Positions 63,230-64,000 of a stretch of 64,000 nucleotides of DNA are shown one piece after another. Every line of letters begins with the position of its first letter. Positions within the stretch are counted from its first letter, which is position 1. The notes below the pieces were generated by a model. It searched no databases and had not been told where the DNA came from. It saw only the letters and a list, made by a program, of their open reading frames with translations. The DNA is from Pseudomonadales bacterium (GTDB lineage: Bacteria > Pseudomonadota > Gammaproteobacteria > Pseudomonadales > JAHRWD01). Position numbers and translations under genes: made by a program. The stretch lies in contig JARGPR010000006.1 of NCBI GenBank assembly GCA_029210125.1, forward strand, positions 173,448 through 237,447, given 5' to 3'.

Positions 63230-63309
63230 GCACATAACAGACGGTTTCACGGCGACCGATTTTCCGCCGCTTCGCGGCTCCAAACCGGCGCGTGAGCCGG
63301 GAGTTATGC
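63230..63309 (+). repeat. attC-like recombination site
   Basis: GCACATAAC (63230-63238) and GTTATGC (63303-63309) are the complementary outer cores. Inner arms CGGTTTCACG (63242-63251) and CGTGAGCCG (63291-63299) pair with one extra base, and the loop holds a perfect GCCGC-TTC-GCGGC hairpin. It follows the ATPase stop by about 20 bp and precedes the next cassette gene. Confidence 0.7.
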
Positions 63310-63358
63310 AATTTGAATATCGTGTACAGATAAACATTTTATGGATGGAGTTTAATCG

Positions 63359-63868
63359 ATGGAGTTGGCTGAAACTGTATTCTTGTCAGAGATAGTGAGG
63401 CAAGCAGAGATAGCAAAACTATCAGCTACCCGTTTGAAATCAAAAGACGATGAAACGAACTCGTTGGAGATTTGGTGCTCATTACAATCAATACTTATCG
63501 CTTCTGGGAATGTATCAAAAATACTATGGCCTTCGCGACAGAGGTCGAAAGAACGGGGAGAAAACCTTAGGTCACTGCTCGGAATAGAGAATGGTAATAT
63601 GCTTGAAGAGCGGAAGCTAAGAAATCATTTCGAGCACTATGATGAACGCATAGGGGATTGGTGTAAAACAAATCAATCAGCCGTGTATATTGATTCAAAA
63701 ATCGAGCCTTTTGAAACAGGAGTTTCTGGCATCGAGCAATTTGCACATAGAGAATATAATCCGCTAACAAAAGTATTCATGTTTCGTGGCGAAAAATTTG
63801 ATATAGGTGGGCTGTTAGTTGAGTTAGAAAAACTAACCGAGAAATGTGGTCAATATGTACTATCTTGA
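63359..63868 (+). CDS. HEPN-motif protein, function unknown
   Basis: A 169-aa, largely helical protein that I cannot assign to a named family. R88-N-H-F-E-H93 (LRNHFEHYDERI) fits the R-polar-x3-H catalytic motif of HEPN ribonucleases, on a predicted helix. No nucleotidyltransferase partner is adjacent. It is flanked by attC-like sites, so it appears to be a separate cassette next to the RloC-like gene. Toxin, defence or RNA-binding roles are possible. Confidence 0.6.
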   Translation: MELAETVFLSEIVRQAEIAKLSATRLKSKDDETNSLEIWCSLQSILIASGNVSKILWPSRQRSKERGENLRSLLGIENGNMLEERKLRNHFEHYDERIGDWCKTNQSAVYIDSKIEPFETGVSGIEQFAHREYNPLTKVFMFRGEKFDIGGLLVELEKLTEKCGQYVLS

Positions 63869-63879
63869 TCAGAGTATAT

Positions 63880-63946
63880 GTATAACCAGGCCATGAATGT
63901 AAGGGCACGTTGTACCCTGGACCTCGCTATGTTCGGCTCGTTATGG
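63880..63946 (+). repeat. attC-like recombination site
   Basis: TATAACCAGGCC (63881-63892) pairs with GGCTCGTTAT (63935-63944) at the ATAAC/GTTAT core and GGCC/GGC arms with one extra base. The loop contains an AGGG...CCCT fold-back. It lies 12 bp after the HEPN-motif gene stop. The array appears to continue beyond the window. Confidence 0.6.
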
Positions 63947-64000
63947 CGGCGTTCAGGCTGTAGAAAAATACCCACAGCCAAGGTCATTGCTAAAAGCTTA

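Noticed and set aside
1..64000. CRISPR array, tRNA or rRNA genes, prophage
   Set aside because: No spaced identical repeats of CRISPR type, no tRNA cloverleaf or rRNA core sequence, and no phage structural genes were recognised; the holin-superfamily gene at 55.3 kb stands alone.

Overview
The window reads as chromosome from a gammaproteobacterium of moderate GC, probably marine and near the Pseudomonadales/Cellvibrionales. The main support is the core block leuB-asd-fimV-truA-trpFBA-accD-folC-SPOR-cvpA-purF-metZ, which has Pseudomonas-like order. Placement below class is an inference. No rRNA, tRNA, CRISPR array, transposase or integrase was seen.

Layout. (1) 1-5.7 kb: a tightly overlapped coenzyme F420 operon (npdG, cut by the window edge, then cofE, cofD, cofC and a fused fbiC), an uncommon trait in this class. 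(2) 5.6-6.0 kb: a convergent DUF2237 gene. (3) 6.2-11.2 kb: a seven-repeat SLBB polysaccharide export protein and a membrane-bound WbpM/PglF-type nucleotide-sugar dehydratase. (4) 11.4-26.7 kb: housekeeping genes for Leu, Asp-family, Trp, fatty acid, folate, purine and Met synthesis, plus fimV. (5) 26.8-30.8 kb: a MoxR / DUF58 / transglutaminase operon. (6) 30.9-33.4 kb, minus strand: a rhomboid protease, a K+ channel and a HEPN-MNT toxin-antitoxin pair. (7) 33.6-47.3 kb, minus strand: a surface polysaccharide (O-antigen-like) locus. It holds a bacillosamine-type amino-sugar branch with an unexpected 3-hydroxyacyl-CoA dehydrogenase, the complete UDP-L-FucNAc pathway, glycosyltransferases, Wzy, a sulfotransferase, Wzx and Wzz. 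(8) 47.6-54.2 kb, minus strand: a PspA membrane-stress module (DUF2170, PspA, DUF4178-like, ribbon-helix-helix-like protein) beside a polyamine module (membrane spermidine synthase-like protein, double DUF350, lipoprotein, SpeD). A promoter overlapped by two identical palindromes drives the PspA half. (9) 54.4-59.3 kb: a class II glutamine amidotransferase, a four-helix membrane protein, class I aldolase and PEP synthase. (10) 59.4-64 kb: what looks like a run of integron gene cassettes with no integrase in view (CALIN-like), all on the plus strand and separated by attC-like sites. It carries a trypsin-like protease gene split by a palindromic 278-bp insert, a small membrane protein, an RloC/PrrC-like AAA_13 ATPase with a zinc-hook motif and an R-E-H nuclease triad, and a small HEPN-motif protein.

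How the genes work together. The sugar dehydratase at 9.3 kb could supply the 4-keto sugar for the aminotransferase and acyltransferase at 34-36 kb. SpeD would make decarboxylated SAM for the aminopropyltransferase 2 kb away. The best candidates for new biology are the cassette region at 59.4-64 kb, the operator-controlled PspA/polyamine module, and the possible 3-hydroxyacyl sugar branch. All functions are read from sequence motifs and gene context; no search was run.
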